Shown here one piece after another: positions 1 to 8,055 of a DNA stretch of 64,000 nucleotides (positions are counted from its first letter, which is position 1; every line of letters begins with the position of its first letter). Made by a program: the position numbers and the translations under genes. The notes beneath the pieces were generated by a model. It was not told the DNA's origin. It was given only the letters and a program-made list of their open reading frames with translations, and did not search any database. The stretch lies in assembly GCA_963747715.1 (NCBI GenBank), contig CAVVGB010000005.1, forward strand, positions 62,001 through 126,000, read 5' to 3'. Origin of the DNA: CAVVGB01 sp963747715 (GTDB lineage: Bacteria; Actinomycetota; Thermoleophilia; Gaiellales; Gaiellaceae).

Positions 1-2
1 CC

Positions 3-755
3 TCGGCGGACGAGGAACGAATCAAGCGGATGCGGACGTTCCAGACGCAGGGCTTTTCAGCCGCGGAGGCGGCTCGGCTCGCCCTCGAGTCGACTGTCGC
101 CGGCGAGACTCCCGCCGGGGACGGCGAGGTGGCCCTCGATCCCGGTCCCCTCGCGCGGGCCTTCGAGCGATTCGACGAGCCGGCCGCGCAGGAGGCTTTC
201 GACCGCGCGCTCTCGGCCGTCAGCATCGAGTCGCTCTTGCGCGATCTCCTCATTCCCTACCTCCACGATCTGGGAGAGCGCTGGGAAGCGGGCACGGCGA
301 GCGTCGCGCAGGAGCACTTCGCGAGCAATTTCCTCCGCGGACGCCTGCTCGGCCTGGCGCGGGGCTGGGGCCAGGGCGGGGGCCCGCTGGCCATCCTCGC
401 CTGCGCGCCGGGCGAGCTGCACGACCTCCCGCTCATCGCATTCGGACTGGCCCTGCGCGCACATGGCTGGCGAATCGCGTTCCTCGGGCCCGACACTCCG
501 CTCGGCACCCTGGCCGACGCGGCCGCGAAGCTCGAGCCGCGGCTCGTCGTCATCAGCGCCACGTCCACCCCGCGGCTCGCGCGGGTCCGCGACGAGCTCG
601 GGACGCTCGCCCGCTCGGCGCCCCTCGCGCTCGCCGGCGCAGGAGCGTCGAAGGCGCTGGCCGAGTCGGTGGGAGCGGACCGCCTGGCGGAGGACCCGGT
701 CACCGAGGCCGACCGAGTCGCGCGGAATGCTCGCGCGGGCCTCGCGAGACGATAA
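3..755 (+). CDS. CarH/LitR-like MerR-family B12-binding photoreceptor repressor (5' end outside window)
   Basis: The reading frame is already open at the window edge. The first residues (SADEERIKR...) continue a MerR winged-helix domain into GFSAAEAARL, so the N-terminus is missing and 250 residues are visible. A four-helix cobalamin-binding segment follows and contains the CarH-family signature W-x9-EH (ERW...QEH, near residue 85 counted from the internal Met at 30). A Rossmann-like B12 domain then carries GELHDLPL, whose histidine fits the lower axial ligand. CarH-type proteins use adenosylcobalamin to sense light and de-repress carotenoid or photoprotection genes. The residue after the signature Trp is Glu, whereas Thermus CarH has His132 there. 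No target gene is visible. The family call is firm; a light-sensing role is inferred. Confidence 0.8.
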   Translation, partial: SADEERIKRMRTFQTQGFSAAEAARLALESTVAGETPAGDGEVALDPGPLARAFERFDEPAAQEAFDRALSAVSIESLLRDLLIPYLHDLGERWEAGTASVAQEHFASNFLRGRLLGLARGWGQGGGPLAILACAPGELHDLPLIAFGLALRAHGWRIAFLGPDTPLGTLADAAAKLEPRLVVISATSTPRLARVRDELGTLARSAPLALAGAGASKALAESVGADRLAEDPVTEADRVARNARAGLARR

Positions 756-831
756 GCGGTCACACGGCGTTGGAGCCGCATCACGAAACTGTGCGGCCGC
801 ATCAAGCCGAGCTCGGTTAAAACGACGGCGG

Positions 832-878
832 ATGGAGCTAGCCGGACTCGAACCGGCGACCTCCTGGGTGCGATCCAG
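832..878 (-). repeat. 47-bp copy of the tRNA-Ala(CGC) 3' half; attachment-site-like
   Basis: Identical to 2908-2954, the part of the tRNA-Ala gene running from the 3' end back to the anticodon loop. Identity stops abruptly inside the anticodon arm. It lacks the 5' half of a tRNA and cannot fold as one. It lies downstream of the intact tRNA in the tRNA's own orientation, as expected of the distal att site of an element integrated at the tRNA 3' end. Confidence 0.85.
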
Positions 879-977
879 CCCCACGAGCAAGAAAGGCGAT
901 ACGTTTCGGGAGTTCGTGCCGGATGACGTGCGTAGCGGAGGCTAGGGACGGCGAAGAACGCGCTAACGGCAGACGGG

Positions 978-1904
978 TTGACTCGGCGCTTCGGGGATCT
1001 CGTCGCTGTGAACGACCTGACGTTCGAGGTTCCTGCCGGTGGTGTGGTCGGTTTCGTGGGGCCGAACGGCTCGGGGAAGTCGACGACGATCCGCGTCTTG
1101 CTCGGTCTGATCGAGCCGAGCGCCGGTTCGGGGACGGTTCTGGGCGAGTCGATTCAGCAGCCGGAAAGCTTCGCCGACCGGGTGGGCGCGCTGATCGAAG
1201 CCCCGGCGTTTGTGGGTTCGTTGTCGGGCCGGGACAATCTGCGGAGTCTGGCCGCACTGCGCGGCCTGCCCGCCAAGCGCGTTGACGAAGTGCTCAAGAT
1301 CGTGGGTCTGGCGGGGCGGGAGGACGACAAGGCCTCGACCTACTCGCTCGGAATGAAGCAGCGGCTGGGTATCGCGGCTGCGTTGCTGCCGGATCCGGAA
1401 CTGCTGGTGCTCGACGAGCCGATGAACGGGCTCGATCCGGCGGGCATCGTCGAGATTCGCGAGCTGCTCAAAGCGTTGGCCGCCGGAGGCCGGACGGTGG
1501 TGGTCTCCTCGCATCTCCTCGGTGAGCTCCAGGCGATGGTGGACAGCCTGGTCGTGATCCGGTTCGGGGAGCTCGTGTATGCGGGCAGCCTCAAGGGCCT
1601 GATGAAGCACGCGACCGAACGGGTGGTGGCAGCGCCCGAGCCGGCATCCGACACTCCTCGCCTGGTCGAGATCGTCGAGGACAAGGGCTGGACCTACGAG
1701 ACCTCCGATGACGAAGTGATCGTCACGATGCCGGCCGAGCGGTCTGCCGATCTGTACCGGGCAACCGCCGCAGCGGGACTCACCTTGCGAATGCTCAATC
1801 CAGAGGCCGACACGCTCGAGACGGTGTTCCTGCGGCTGACCGGAGCCACCGACACCGAGCTTTCCGAAGAGCGTCGCGTCCAGCGGCACGGAAACGGCGG
1901 CTGA
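978..1904 (+). CDS. ABC transporter ATP-binding subunit
   Basis: A 308-residue ATPase of the multidrug/antibiotic-export type. Walker A is GPNGSGKST near residues 29-37, the signature region is YSLGMKQRLGIAAALL and Walker B is LLVLDEPMNGLDP, followed by the H-loop SSHLL. A C-terminal extension of about 80 residues is typical of exporters paired with an ABC-2 permease. It overlaps the permease start by one base (1904), so the two are co-translated. The TTG start is chosen because it opens at LTRRFGD. Family members usually have 5-10 more residues, and the frame continues upstream to a stop at 933 without an ATG or GTG, so the N-terminus may have been trimmed near the 832-878 boundary. The substrate is unknown. 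Confidence 0.85.
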   Translation: MTRRFGDLVAVNDLTFEVPAGGVVGFVGPNGSGKSTTIRVLLGLIEPSAGSGTVLGESIQQPESFADRVGALIEAPAFVGSLSGRDNLRSLAALRGLPAKRVDEVLKIVGLAGREDDKASTYSLGMKQRLGIAAALLPDPELLVLDEPMNGLDPAGIVEIRELLKALAAGGRTVVVSSHLLGELQAMVDSLVVIRFGELVYAGSLKGLMKHATERVVAAPEPASDTPRLVEIVEDKGWTYETSDDEVIVTMPAERSADLYRATAAAGLTLRMLNPEADTLETVFLRLTGATDTELSEERRVQRHGNGG

Positions 1905-2698
1905 TGCACGCCTTCCGTTCGGAGCTGATCCGGATCCAGCGGCCAGCGTTTCTCTTCGGAGGCATCGGACTGATGGCGCTGTTTGCGGGCCTGGTTTCGA
2001 TCTTCATCTTCACGTCGGCCGAGAACGCACCCGCTGCTCCGCAATCCGGACAGGGCCTCGGCGCGTACACCGTCGCCGAGATCGCCAGCCCCGGCGGCTT
2101 CCTCACCGCCTTGCCGACCGTGAGCAGGCTGGCCGGAGTGATCTTGCTCGCGCTCTGGGCGATCGCGGTGGCCACCGACTACAGCACGGGACTGATCCGC
2201 ATCCTCGCCCAGGCGCATCCGAACAGGACGCGCCTCCTAGGCGGCAAGATCGTCGCCCTGAGTGTCTTCACGCTGGTCGCTACGACCGTGACGACGCTCG
2301 TCGTCGTCGTGTTCGCGCGGCCTCTTGCCAAGCTCGAGGGCATCCCGATCGAGGCCTGGAAGACCGACTTCTCGTCCCATCTTGGGAAGGGCTTATTGGA
2401 CTTCACGATCGCAGGACTCGCCTGGGGACTCATCGGTCTCATGCTCGCCGTGCTCAGCCGCAGTTCAGCCATCGCCATCGGCATCGGGCTCGGCTTTCTG
2501 CTCGTCGTGGAGAGTCTGATATCCATCGTCGCTCCGAGCTCCAGCTCCTATCTACCCGGCGGCACGCTGGACACGCTCGCTGCCGGCGGAAACGACCAAC
2601 TCGCCTGGGGTGCCGCGCTCGGGCTGGTCGTCCTCTACGGCGTCATCGCCGCCATCGTGTCCCTTGTTGTGTTCCGCAGCCGCGACATCATCTCCTGA
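1904..2698 (+). CDS. ABC-2 type transporter permease
   Basis: A 264-residue integral membrane protein with about six hydrophobic segments (near residues 17-38, 65-90, 108-130, 168-190, 192-215 and 235-258) and a soluble loop after the first. This is the usual topology of ABC-2 permeases. It partners the ATPase encoded directly upstream. Together they are the only coding content of the 2-kb segment bounded by tRNA-Ala and its 3' copy. Likely an efflux pump or self-resistance exporter; the substrate cannot be read from sequence. Positions 2699-2876 downstream hold no gene I can support. Confidence 0.8.
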   Translation: MHAFRSELIRIQRPAFLFGGIGLMALFAGLVSIFIFTSAENAPAAPQSGQGLGAYTVAEIASPGGFLTALPTVSRLAGVILLALWAIAVATDYSTGLIRILAQAHPNRTRLLGGKIVALSVFTLVATTVTTLVVVVFARPLAKLEGIPIEAWKTDFSSHLGKGLLDFTIAGLAWGLIGLMLAVLSRSSAIAIGIGLGFLLVVESLISIVAPSSSSYLPGGTLDTLAAGGNDQLAWGAALGLVVLYGVIAAIVSLVVFRSRDIIS

Positions 2699-2876
2699 CC
2701 TGGCCGGCTGGTCGCGGGCCGAACCATTCGCAAATGCGAGCGGGGCCGTAATCGTCAGCGACTTTGGCGGCGGGTAGGGGTCCGGCGGTCCGAGCAGCGC
2801 GAAGCTGCGACGAATGCGTTTCGGCGTGCGTCGGAGTGCGTGACCGAGCGCCTGATGTCCACAGTTGTCTTGTGCC

Positions 2877-2906
2877 CAAAAGAAAACCGCCGTTGTGCGG
2901 CGGTTT
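2877..2906 (-). terminator. Intrinsic terminator after tRNA-Ala
   Basis: On the minus strand an 8-bp perfect stem (AAACCGCC/GGCGGTTT, 7-nt loop) runs into a U-rich tract (TTTTCTTTT), immediately after the tRNA 3' end. Confidence 0.8.
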
Positions 2907-2908
2907 CA

Positions 2909-2981
2909 TGGAGCTAGCCGGACTCGAACCGGCGACCTCCTGGGTGCGATCCAGGCGCTCTCCCAACTGAGCTATAGCCCC
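2909..2981 (-). tRNA. tRNA-Ala (anticodon CGC)
   Basis: A 73-nt cloverleaf. The acceptor GGGGCTA pairs with TAGCTCC (one G-U), the discriminator is A, the anticodon stem is CCTGG/CCAGG with loop ATCGCAC, and the T arm contains GGTTCGAGTCC. CCA is not encoded. The CGC anticodon reads GCG. The 3' 46 nt of this gene plus one flanking base are duplicated at 832-878. Confidence 0.93.
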
Positions 2982-3001
2982 GCGCTCCGTAGAGTGTAGC
3001 C

Positions 3002-3379
3002 GTGGGCTACACCGTCTTTCGCGCCGGCGAGATCGCCTTTGGGCCCCCGAGCGGCGGGAACGTCGACCGCCGCATCGCCCGGCTCTCGGACGCCATGACG
3101 AACATGCGCGCGAGCATCTGGCGCTATCCCCCCGGTGTCCGTGGACGAAGGCATGCGGAAGTCGTGCAGGAGGAGCTCTTCGTCGTGCTCGACGGGACGC
3201 CGACGCTCTTCCTTGGCGACCCGCCCGAGCCGGTTGAGCTGCCCGTGGGCTCCATGGCCGTCGTTCAGCCCGGAACAGCCATCCAGGTCGCGAACGACAG
3301 CGATGGCGAGGCGACGCTCCTCATCGTGGGCGCGCCGCCCGAGGTCGGACAGGCCGAGTACCTCCCCGACGCCGGGTAG
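3002..3379 (+). CDS. Cupin-domain protein
   Basis: A 125-residue single cupin fold. The first motif region is RYPPGVRGRRHAEVVQEELFVVLDG; it retains one His and the Glu but is weaker than the canonical HxH...E metal site. The second is VGSMAVVQPGTAIQVAND. The GTG start lies 20 nt after the tRNA-Ala 5' end on the opposite strand. The stop TAG shares its last base with a GTG that precedes the ATG of the next gene, so it is probably co-transcribed with the two dehydrogenases. The substrate is unknown; it may be a sugar-binding or regulatory small cupin. Confidence 0.75.
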   Translation: MGYTVFRAGEIAFGPPSGGNVDRRIARLSDAMTNMRASIWRYPPGVRGRRHAEVVQEELFVVLDGTPTLFLGDPPEPVELPVGSMAVVQPGTAIQVANDSDGEATLLIVGAPPEVGQAEYLPDAG

Positions 3380-3381
3380 TG

Positions 3382-4257
3382 ATGAAGGCCGTCGTTCTCG
3401 ACGCCGACGGCCAGCCGGCCCTCGGCGACGTCCCCGAGCCGCGCGGCCCGGGCGAGCTCGTTCGGGTTCGCGCGTGCGGCCTGTGCGGCACCGACGTCCA
3501 GAAGATCGGCCGGCTCAAGCGCGGCACCGTCCTCGGTCACGAGGTCGTGGGCGAGCTACCCGACGGAAGGCGCGTCGCGCTCGTCCACCATCTGCCGTGC
3601 GGCGAGTGCGAGCGCTGCCGCGCGGGACACGAGACGACGTGCGAGGCGTTTCGCCGCGCCACCATCAAGCCCGGCGGCTTTGCGGAGCACGCGCGCGCGC
3701 GCGACTGGATCGAGATCCCTGCGGACCTCGACGACACGCTCGGGACGTTCGCGGAGCCGCTCGCCTGCGTGTTGCGCGGCGCCGAGCTCGTGCCGCGCGG
3801 CCGCGTGCTCGTCGTCGGGTGCGGCTTCGTGGGCCTCCTCTGGATTCAGGTGCTCGCGCGCCGCGGTGACGAAGTGTTCGCAACCGATCCGGTCAAGGAA
3901 CGCATGGCGCTCGCTCGCAAGCTGGGCGCGAAAGAGGCGGACGGACTGGTGGACACGGCCGTCCTCTGCGCACACGCCGGCCTCGACGAGGCGCTCGCGG
4001 CGCTCGAGCCCGGCGGCACGCTGCTCGTCTTCGCGGCCGGCTTCGATCCCGTGCCGGTCGATCTCGAGCGCGTGTTGCGCGGCGAGCTTCGCATCGTCGG
4101 CTCGTGCTCGGCGACGCCGCGGCACATGCTCGCGGCCGTGAACCTGCTTCCCTCGCTCGAACCGCTCCCCACGACCGTCCTTCCCATGGAGCGATTTGGT
4201 GAAGGGCTCGAGCTCTACCGCAAGCGCGAGACCGTCAAAGTCGTCTTCACTCCGTGA
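3382..4257 (+). CDS. Zinc-dependent alcohol/polyol dehydrogenase (MDR superfamily)
   Basis: A 291-residue medium-chain dehydrogenase. The catalytic zinc region is CGLCGTD with GHEVVGE. The structural-zinc cysteines are CGECERCRAGHETTC. The Rossmann motif is VVGCGFVGLL. The pattern resembles threonine, sorbitol and alcohol dehydrogenases, but at 291 residues it is shorter than the usual 340-350. ATG 3382 is preferred; an in-frame GTG lies one codon upstream. Its stop overlaps the next gene by GTGA, so the two MDR enzymes form a tight operon and may act in succession or as a heteromer. Confidence 0.8.
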   Translation: MKAVVLDADGQPALGDVPEPRGPGELVRVRACGLCGTDVQKIGRLKRGTVLGHEVVGELPDGRRVALVHHLPCGECERCRAGHETTCEAFRRATIKPGGFAEHARARDWIEIPADLDDTLGTFAEPLACVLRGAELVPRGRVLVVGCGFVGLLWIQVLARRGDEVFATDPVKERMALARKLGAKEADGLVDTAVLCAHAGLDEALAALEPGGTLLVFAAGFDPVPVDLERVLRGELRIVGSCSATPRHMLAAVNLLPSLEPLPTTVLPMERFGEGLELYRKRETVKVVFTP

Positions 4258-5204
4258 GGGCTCTGCGCTTCTACGGACCGGGCGACCTCCGGCTCGAGGA
4301 GGTTCCGGATCCGGAGCCCGGCCCTGGAGACGCCGTCGTCCAGGTCGAGGTGGCGCTCACGGACGGGACCGATGCAAAGACGTTCCGACGCGGCCATCCG
4401 CTCCTCCTGGCGGAGACGCCGAGCCCGTTCGGTCACGAGTTCGCCGGGATCGACGTGGCCACCGGGCAGCGCGTGGTCGCGGCCAACTCGGCGCCGTGCG
4501 GGGCCTGTCCCGCCTGCGTGCGCGGAGAGGAGACGCTTTGCGAGAACCGGCCGTTCCTGAACGGCGCGTACGCCGAGTACGTCCTCGTGCCGGAGCGCAT
4601 CGCCGAGCGGAACATGCTCCCCGTTCCGGATGCGCTGCCCGCGCACGTTGCGGCGATGGTGGAGCCGCTCGCTTGCTGCCTGCACGGAGTGGAACGTGCG
4701 GAGATCGAGGCGGGACAAACGGTCGCCGTGCTCGGGCTCGGTCCGATCGGCCTCATGCTCTGCGCTGCGGCCAAGGACGCGGGCGCGCACGTGGTCGCAG
4801 TAGGCGGGCGACCCGAGCGCCGCGAGCTCGCCCCCGCCTTCGGCGCGGCGCTCGACGACGGCGAGGGAGCGGACGTCGTCATCGAGGCGGCAGGGAGCGA
4901 GCTCGCCTGGCGCGACGCGGTTGAGCTCGTGCGCAAGGGCGGCGTCGTCCTCTTCTTCGGCGGACGCGAGCGCGGCAGCGAGCTCGCGGTCGACACCTAT
5001 CGCCTCCACTACGAGGAGCTGACTCTGCGCGGCGCCTTCCATCACGCGCCGCGCCACGTGCGCGCGGCCCTCGCGTTCCTCGCCAGCGGCGCCTATCCGT
5101 GGGAGCGCCTCGTCACGCATCGCGTCGGCCTTGCCGAGGTCCCGGAGCTCTTCGAGGACCCGCCCGCCGACCTGCTCAAAGCGGCGGTGGATCCGACCGC
5201 TTAG
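4254..5204 (+). CDS. Zinc-dependent dehydrogenase (MDR superfamily), second of the pair
   Basis: 316 residues. The canonical GHEFAG motif and the structural-zinc set CGACPACVRGEETLC are present, as is the nucleotide-binding GLGPIGLM. The usual first zinc Cys of the C-G-x-C-GTD motif is replaced: the segment reads VALTDGTDAKTF, so the catalytic zinc ligand set looks altered. It begins at GTG overlapping the preceding stop by 4 bp and ends 4 bp into the convergent methyltransferase gene. Likely oxidises a polyol or sugar alcohol; the substrate is not predictable. Confidence 0.78.
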   Translation: MRALRFYGPGDLRLEEVPDPEPGPGDAVVQVEVALTDGTDAKTFRRGHPLLLAETPSPFGHEFAGIDVATGQRVVAANSAPCGACPACVRGEETLCENRPFLNGAYAEYVLVPERIAERNMLPVPDALPAHVAAMVEPLACCLHGVERAEIEAGQTVAVLGLGPIGLMLCAAAKDAGAHVVAVGGRPERRELAPAFGAALDDGEGADVVIEAAGSELAWRDAVELVRKGGVVLFFGGRERGSELAVDTYRLHYEELTLRGAFHHAPRHVRAALAFLASGAYPWERLVTHRVGLAEVPELFEDPPADLLKAAVDPTA

Positions 5205-5845
5205 CCCGAGCGCCTTCTCACGAGGGTGACGCCGTCGCGCACGGTCAGCTGAACAGCGACGACGCGTTCGTCGGATGCGATCCGGTCGTTGAGCTCGACA
5301 AGCGCGCGTGTCGACGGGTCGTCGTCGGGCTCGACCACGCGGCCCGACCAAAGCGTGTTGTCGAGCGCCATCAGCCCGCGCTCCGACAGGCGCGGAACAA
5401 GCGCGTCGTAGTACCGGCCGTAGTTCTCCTTGTCCGCGTCGATGAAGACGAAGTCGAAGTCCCCTTCGAGACGTGCGAGCGTCTCGAGCGCCGGACCAAG
5501 GTGGATCGTGATGCGGTCCGCGTAGCCCGCCTCCTCGATGTAGCGCTGCGCGACCGCCGCATGGTGCTCGTCGACCTCGCAGGTGTCGATGCGCCCGCCG
5601 CTTGGCAGCGCCGCCGCCATCGAGATCGCGGAGTAGCCGCTGTACGTCCCAAGCTCGAGCACGCGCTCGGCCTGGAGCGCGAACACGAGGAACTCGAGGA
5701 AGCGCCCCTCGATCGTCCCGGTCAGCATCTGCGGACGTTCGAGCGTGGCGCGCGTCTCGTCCGCCAGGCGGCGCAGCAGGTCTCCCGTATCCGTAGTGTG
5801 CGCCTCGGCGTACCCCTCGATCTCTTCGGGGACGATGAAGCTCAC
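5201..5845 (-). CDS. Class I SAM-dependent O-methyltransferase (caffeoyl-CoA/catechol type)
   Basis: 214 residues from GTG 5845. The frame is open further upstream, but that part overlaps the preceding gene and has no family character. The SAM-binding motif is LELGTYSGYSA, followed by an acidic ribose-binding region (DTCEVDEHH). FIDADKENY carries the metal-binding and catalytic Asp residues of this family, and LDNTLWSG follows. It methylates catechol-like hydroxyls with Mg2+ in characterised members. The start overlaps the stop of the upstream hydrolase by GTGA, so the two are one operon. Confidence 0.85.
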   Translation of the reverse strand: MSFIVPEEIEGYAEAHTTDTGDLLRRLADETRATLERPQMLTGTIEGRFLEFLVFALQAERVLELGTYSGYSAISMAAALPSGGRIDTCEVDEHHAAVAQRYIEEAGYADRITIHLGPALETLARLEGDFDFVFIDADKENYGRYYDALVPRLSERGLMALDNTLWSGRVVEPDDDPSTRALVELNDRIASDERVVAVQLTVRDGVTLVRRRSG

Positions 5846-6561
5846 CGGCGCTCCACGCGCGAGCCGCCGACGATCGCGTCGGTGCCGTCCCCAAAACGCA
5901 CCCACGCCTTGTTGCCGCCGTCGTAATCTTGAGCCCACAGGACGAGCGTCGCCTCGCGGCCGGACACGTAGCAGCGGTCCTCGCGCTCCGGCTCGAGACC
6001 TCGCCACACACGGATGAACGGGTTGTGCTCCCACTCCCATCCGATCGTGCTCTCCTCGGTGTGACCCGGATAGATGGCGAGGTCGTGCGAAAGGCCCATG
6101 AGAACGTCCATGATCGAGCGGCGCAGGTCATCGAAGGCGTCCGTCGTTCCGCCTACGGATCCGGCGAAGAGCGTGTCCCCGGTGAAGCATGCCTCTTCGT
6201 CGACGACGAACGACAGCATCCCGGGGCTGTGACCCGGTGTGCGCAGAGCCTCGATGCGAAGCTCACCGAGCTCGACGGTGTCTCCGTGCGCGAGCGGTTC
6301 CGCGCCCGCGACGCTCTCGCGCGGGTCGGCGAGGATCACGAGGCCGAAGCGGCGCTCGAGCTCTTCGTGGTTGGCGATGTGGTCGTTGTGCGCATGTGTC
6401 GTGAACAGGTGCGTCACCTGCACGTCGAGCCGGTCGACTGCCGCGATCAAAGGCTCCACGGGACCGCCGCTATCTACGAAGACCGCATTGCCTCCCGAAC
6501 GATCCGCGACGAGGTACGCGTTCGACAACCACTCGGGGTGCATGCTGCGTTCGACGATCAC
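5842..6561 (-). CDS. MBL-fold metallo-hydrolase (glyoxalase II-like) with C-terminal extension
   Basis: 239 residues. The metal motif is THAHNDH (residues ~55-61), followed by TPGHSPGM, GDTLF and YPGHTEEST, giving the full two-metal glyoxalase II/persulfide-dioxygenase-like ligand set. After the usual end (NPFIRVW) there is an extra ~55-residue tail rich in aromatic and charged residues. It is not part of the standard fold and may be a small beta domain. The start is GTG (VIVERSMHPEW); the in-frame ATG six codons later is possible. It is translationally coupled to the methyltransferase. Confidence 0.8.
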   Translation of the reverse strand: MIVERSMHPEWLSNAYLVADRSGGNAVFVDSGGPVEPLIAAVDRLDVQVTHLFTTHAHNDHIANHEELERRFGLVILADPRESVAGAEPLAHGDTVELGELRIEALRTPGHSPGMLSFVVDEEACFTGDTLFAGSVGGTTDAFDDLRRSIMDVLMGLSHDLAIYPGHTEESTIGWEWEHNPFIRVWRGLEPEREDRCYVSGREATLVLWAQDYDGGNKAWVRFGDGTDAIVGGSRVERR

Positions 6562-6612
6562 GCTCAGGGGTAGGATGACCGCAACGAACCCGGGAAGCGA
6601 GGAGGATCGCGA

Positions 6613-7362
6613 ATGGCCGGCCTCATGAGCCGCATGTCCACAGTCGTCCAGGCCTGGATCTCGCGGCTGCTCGACCGCGCGGAGGACCCGTCCGTGACGC
6701 TCGACTACTCGTACGAGCGCCAGCGCGAGCAGCTGCAGAAGGTCAAGAAGGGGGTCGCCGAGGTCGTGACGGCCAAGAAGCGGCTCGAGCTCCAGACCCA
6801 GAAGCTCGAGACGGAGCTTCCGAAGCTCGACCAGCAGGCCCGCGCGGCCCTCGGCGCCGGACGCGAGGACCTCGCGAGGCAGGCGCTCGAGCGCAAGGCG
6901 TTTGCGCAGCAGCAGCTCCAGAGCCTCGACCAGCAGATCGCCGGCCTCGAGGCCCAGCAGGAGAAGCTCATCGTCGGCGAAAAGCGCCTGGCAGCCAAGG
7001 TCGAGGCCTTCAGGACGCAGAAGGAGACGATCAAGGCGGAGTACTCCGCGGCCGAGGCGCAGGTTCGCATCAGCGAGGCCGCGAGCGGGATCGGCGAGGA
7101 GATGGCCGATACGGGTCTCGCCATCGAGCGCGCGCGCGACAAGACCGAGCAGATGCAGGCCCGCGCCTCCGCCGTCGACGAGCTCGTGGAGGCGGGCACG
7201 CTCGAGGACTACTCGGGCGGCAGCGAGCTCGACCGCGAGCTCGCGCAGATCGCGACCGGCTCACAGGTGGACGAGGAGCTCGCGCGGCTGAAGGGTGAGT
7301 TGGCCTCCGGCGGCAAGGCGCGCGAGCTGGAGGGCGCTCCGCGCGAGGGCGACAAGTCGTGA
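6613..7362 (+). CDS. pspA: PspA/IM30 family envelope-stress protein
   Basis: A 249-residue almost entirely alpha-helical coiled-coil protein with the ESCRT-III-like PspA pattern: an amphipathic N-terminus (MSRMSTVVQAWISRLLDRAEDPS), the conserved DPSVTLDYSYERQREQL block, then long Gln/Glu/Lys-rich heptads to about residue 170. It binds stressed membranes and helps maintain membrane integrity. A strong Shine-Dalgarno GAGGAGG lies 9 nt upstream of ATG. The next gene, PspAA, overlaps it by 4 bp. The partner genes pspAB and htpX lie on the opposite strand 0.8 kb away. Confidence 0.9.
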   Translation: MAGLMSRMSTVVQAWISRLLDRAEDPSVTLDYSYERQREQLQKVKKGVAEVVTAKKRLELQTQKLETELPKLDQQARAALGAGREDLARQALERKAFAQQQLQSLDQQIAGLEAQQEKLIVGEKRLAAKVEAFRTQKETIKAEYSAAEAQVRISEAASGIGEEMADTGLAIERARDKTEQMQARASAVDELVEAGTLEDYSGGSELDRELAQIATGSQVDEELARLKGELASGGKARELEGAPREGDKS

Positions 7363-7646
7363 TCGTTCGCCTGAGCGGCGAGGGTCAGTATCGCGTCGGC
7401 GACGACCTCGTCCAGCAGCTGAACGAGCTCGACGAGGCGGCGCAGGCGGCCGCCGACGCCGACGACGAGGGCGAGCTCGACCGCAAGCTCGACGAGATGT
7501 GGGCGCTCGTCCGGCGCGAAGGCGAGACGCTCCCGGACGACGACCTCTCGGCGTCGGATTTCGTCATTCCCCCGAGCGACCTGACGCTCGAGGAGACGAA
7601 GAGGCTCTTCTCCGACGAGGGCCTCATCCCCGACGTACCTGCGTAG
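7359..7646 (+). CDS. pspAA: PspA-associated protein PspAA
   Basis: A 95-residue acidic protein with the PspAA pattern: MIVRLSGEGQYRVGDDLVQQLNELD at the N-terminus, a helical acidic centre, and a C-terminus with SDFVIPPSDLTLEE...LFSDEGLIP. It starts at GTG inside the pspA stop region (GTGA), so it is co-translated with PspA. Known from comparative genomics as a small partner of PspA in actinobacteria and archaea; the biochemical role is not established. Confidence 0.85.
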   Translation: MIVRLSGEGQYRVGDDLVQQLNELDEAAQAAADADDEGELDRKLDEMWALVRREGETLPDDDLSASDFVIPPSDLTLEETKRLFSDEGLIPDVPA

Positions 7647-7652
7647 GCCACG

Positions 7653-8051
7653 ATGAACATCACCGGCGTCGACTTCATCACGGTGCCGACGCGCGACTTC
7701 GAGCAGGCGGATCGGTTCTACGGCGACCTTCTCGGCCTGCAGCGATCAAAGCAGTGGGGCGACCGACCGGCCCGCGAGTACGAGACCGGGACGTTGACGA
7801 TCGCAGTCATGCAGTCCGACGCGTTCGGGATGGACTTCCAGTCGCACTCCCACCCCATCGCGCTGCACGTTGACGACGTCGCAGCGGCTCGCGCCGAGCT
7901 CGAGGAGAAGGGTGTGACGTTCCACGCGGACACGATGGACAGCGGCGTCTGCTACATGGCGTACTTCTCCGATCCCGACGGCAACGCGCTCATGCTCCAC
8001 CACCGCTACGCCCCGCCCCACGCCAAGCCTTCCGGTAGCGCGTCGACGTGA
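7653..8051 (+). CDS. VOC (glyoxalase/bleomycin-resistance fold) protein
   Basis: 132 residues with two beta-alpha-beta-beta-beta modules. The first begins GVDFITVPTRDFEQADRFYGDLLGL and the second contains HPIALHVDDVAAARAELEEKGV; it ends with SGVCYMAYFSDPDGNALMLHHRYAP. It sits 6 nt after pspAA and probably shares the transcript. A paralogue with the same [ED]T-x-D-[ST]-G-V-C ending is at 26603-26956. The enzymatic activity cannot be assigned. Confidence 0.78.
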   Translation: MNITGVDFITVPTRDFEQADRFYGDLLGLQRSKQWGDRPAREYETGTLTIAVMQSDAFGMDFQSHSHPIALHVDDVAAARAELEEKGVTFHADTMDSGVCYMAYFSDPDGNALMLHHRYAPPHAKPSGSAST

Positions 8052-8055
8052 TTCC

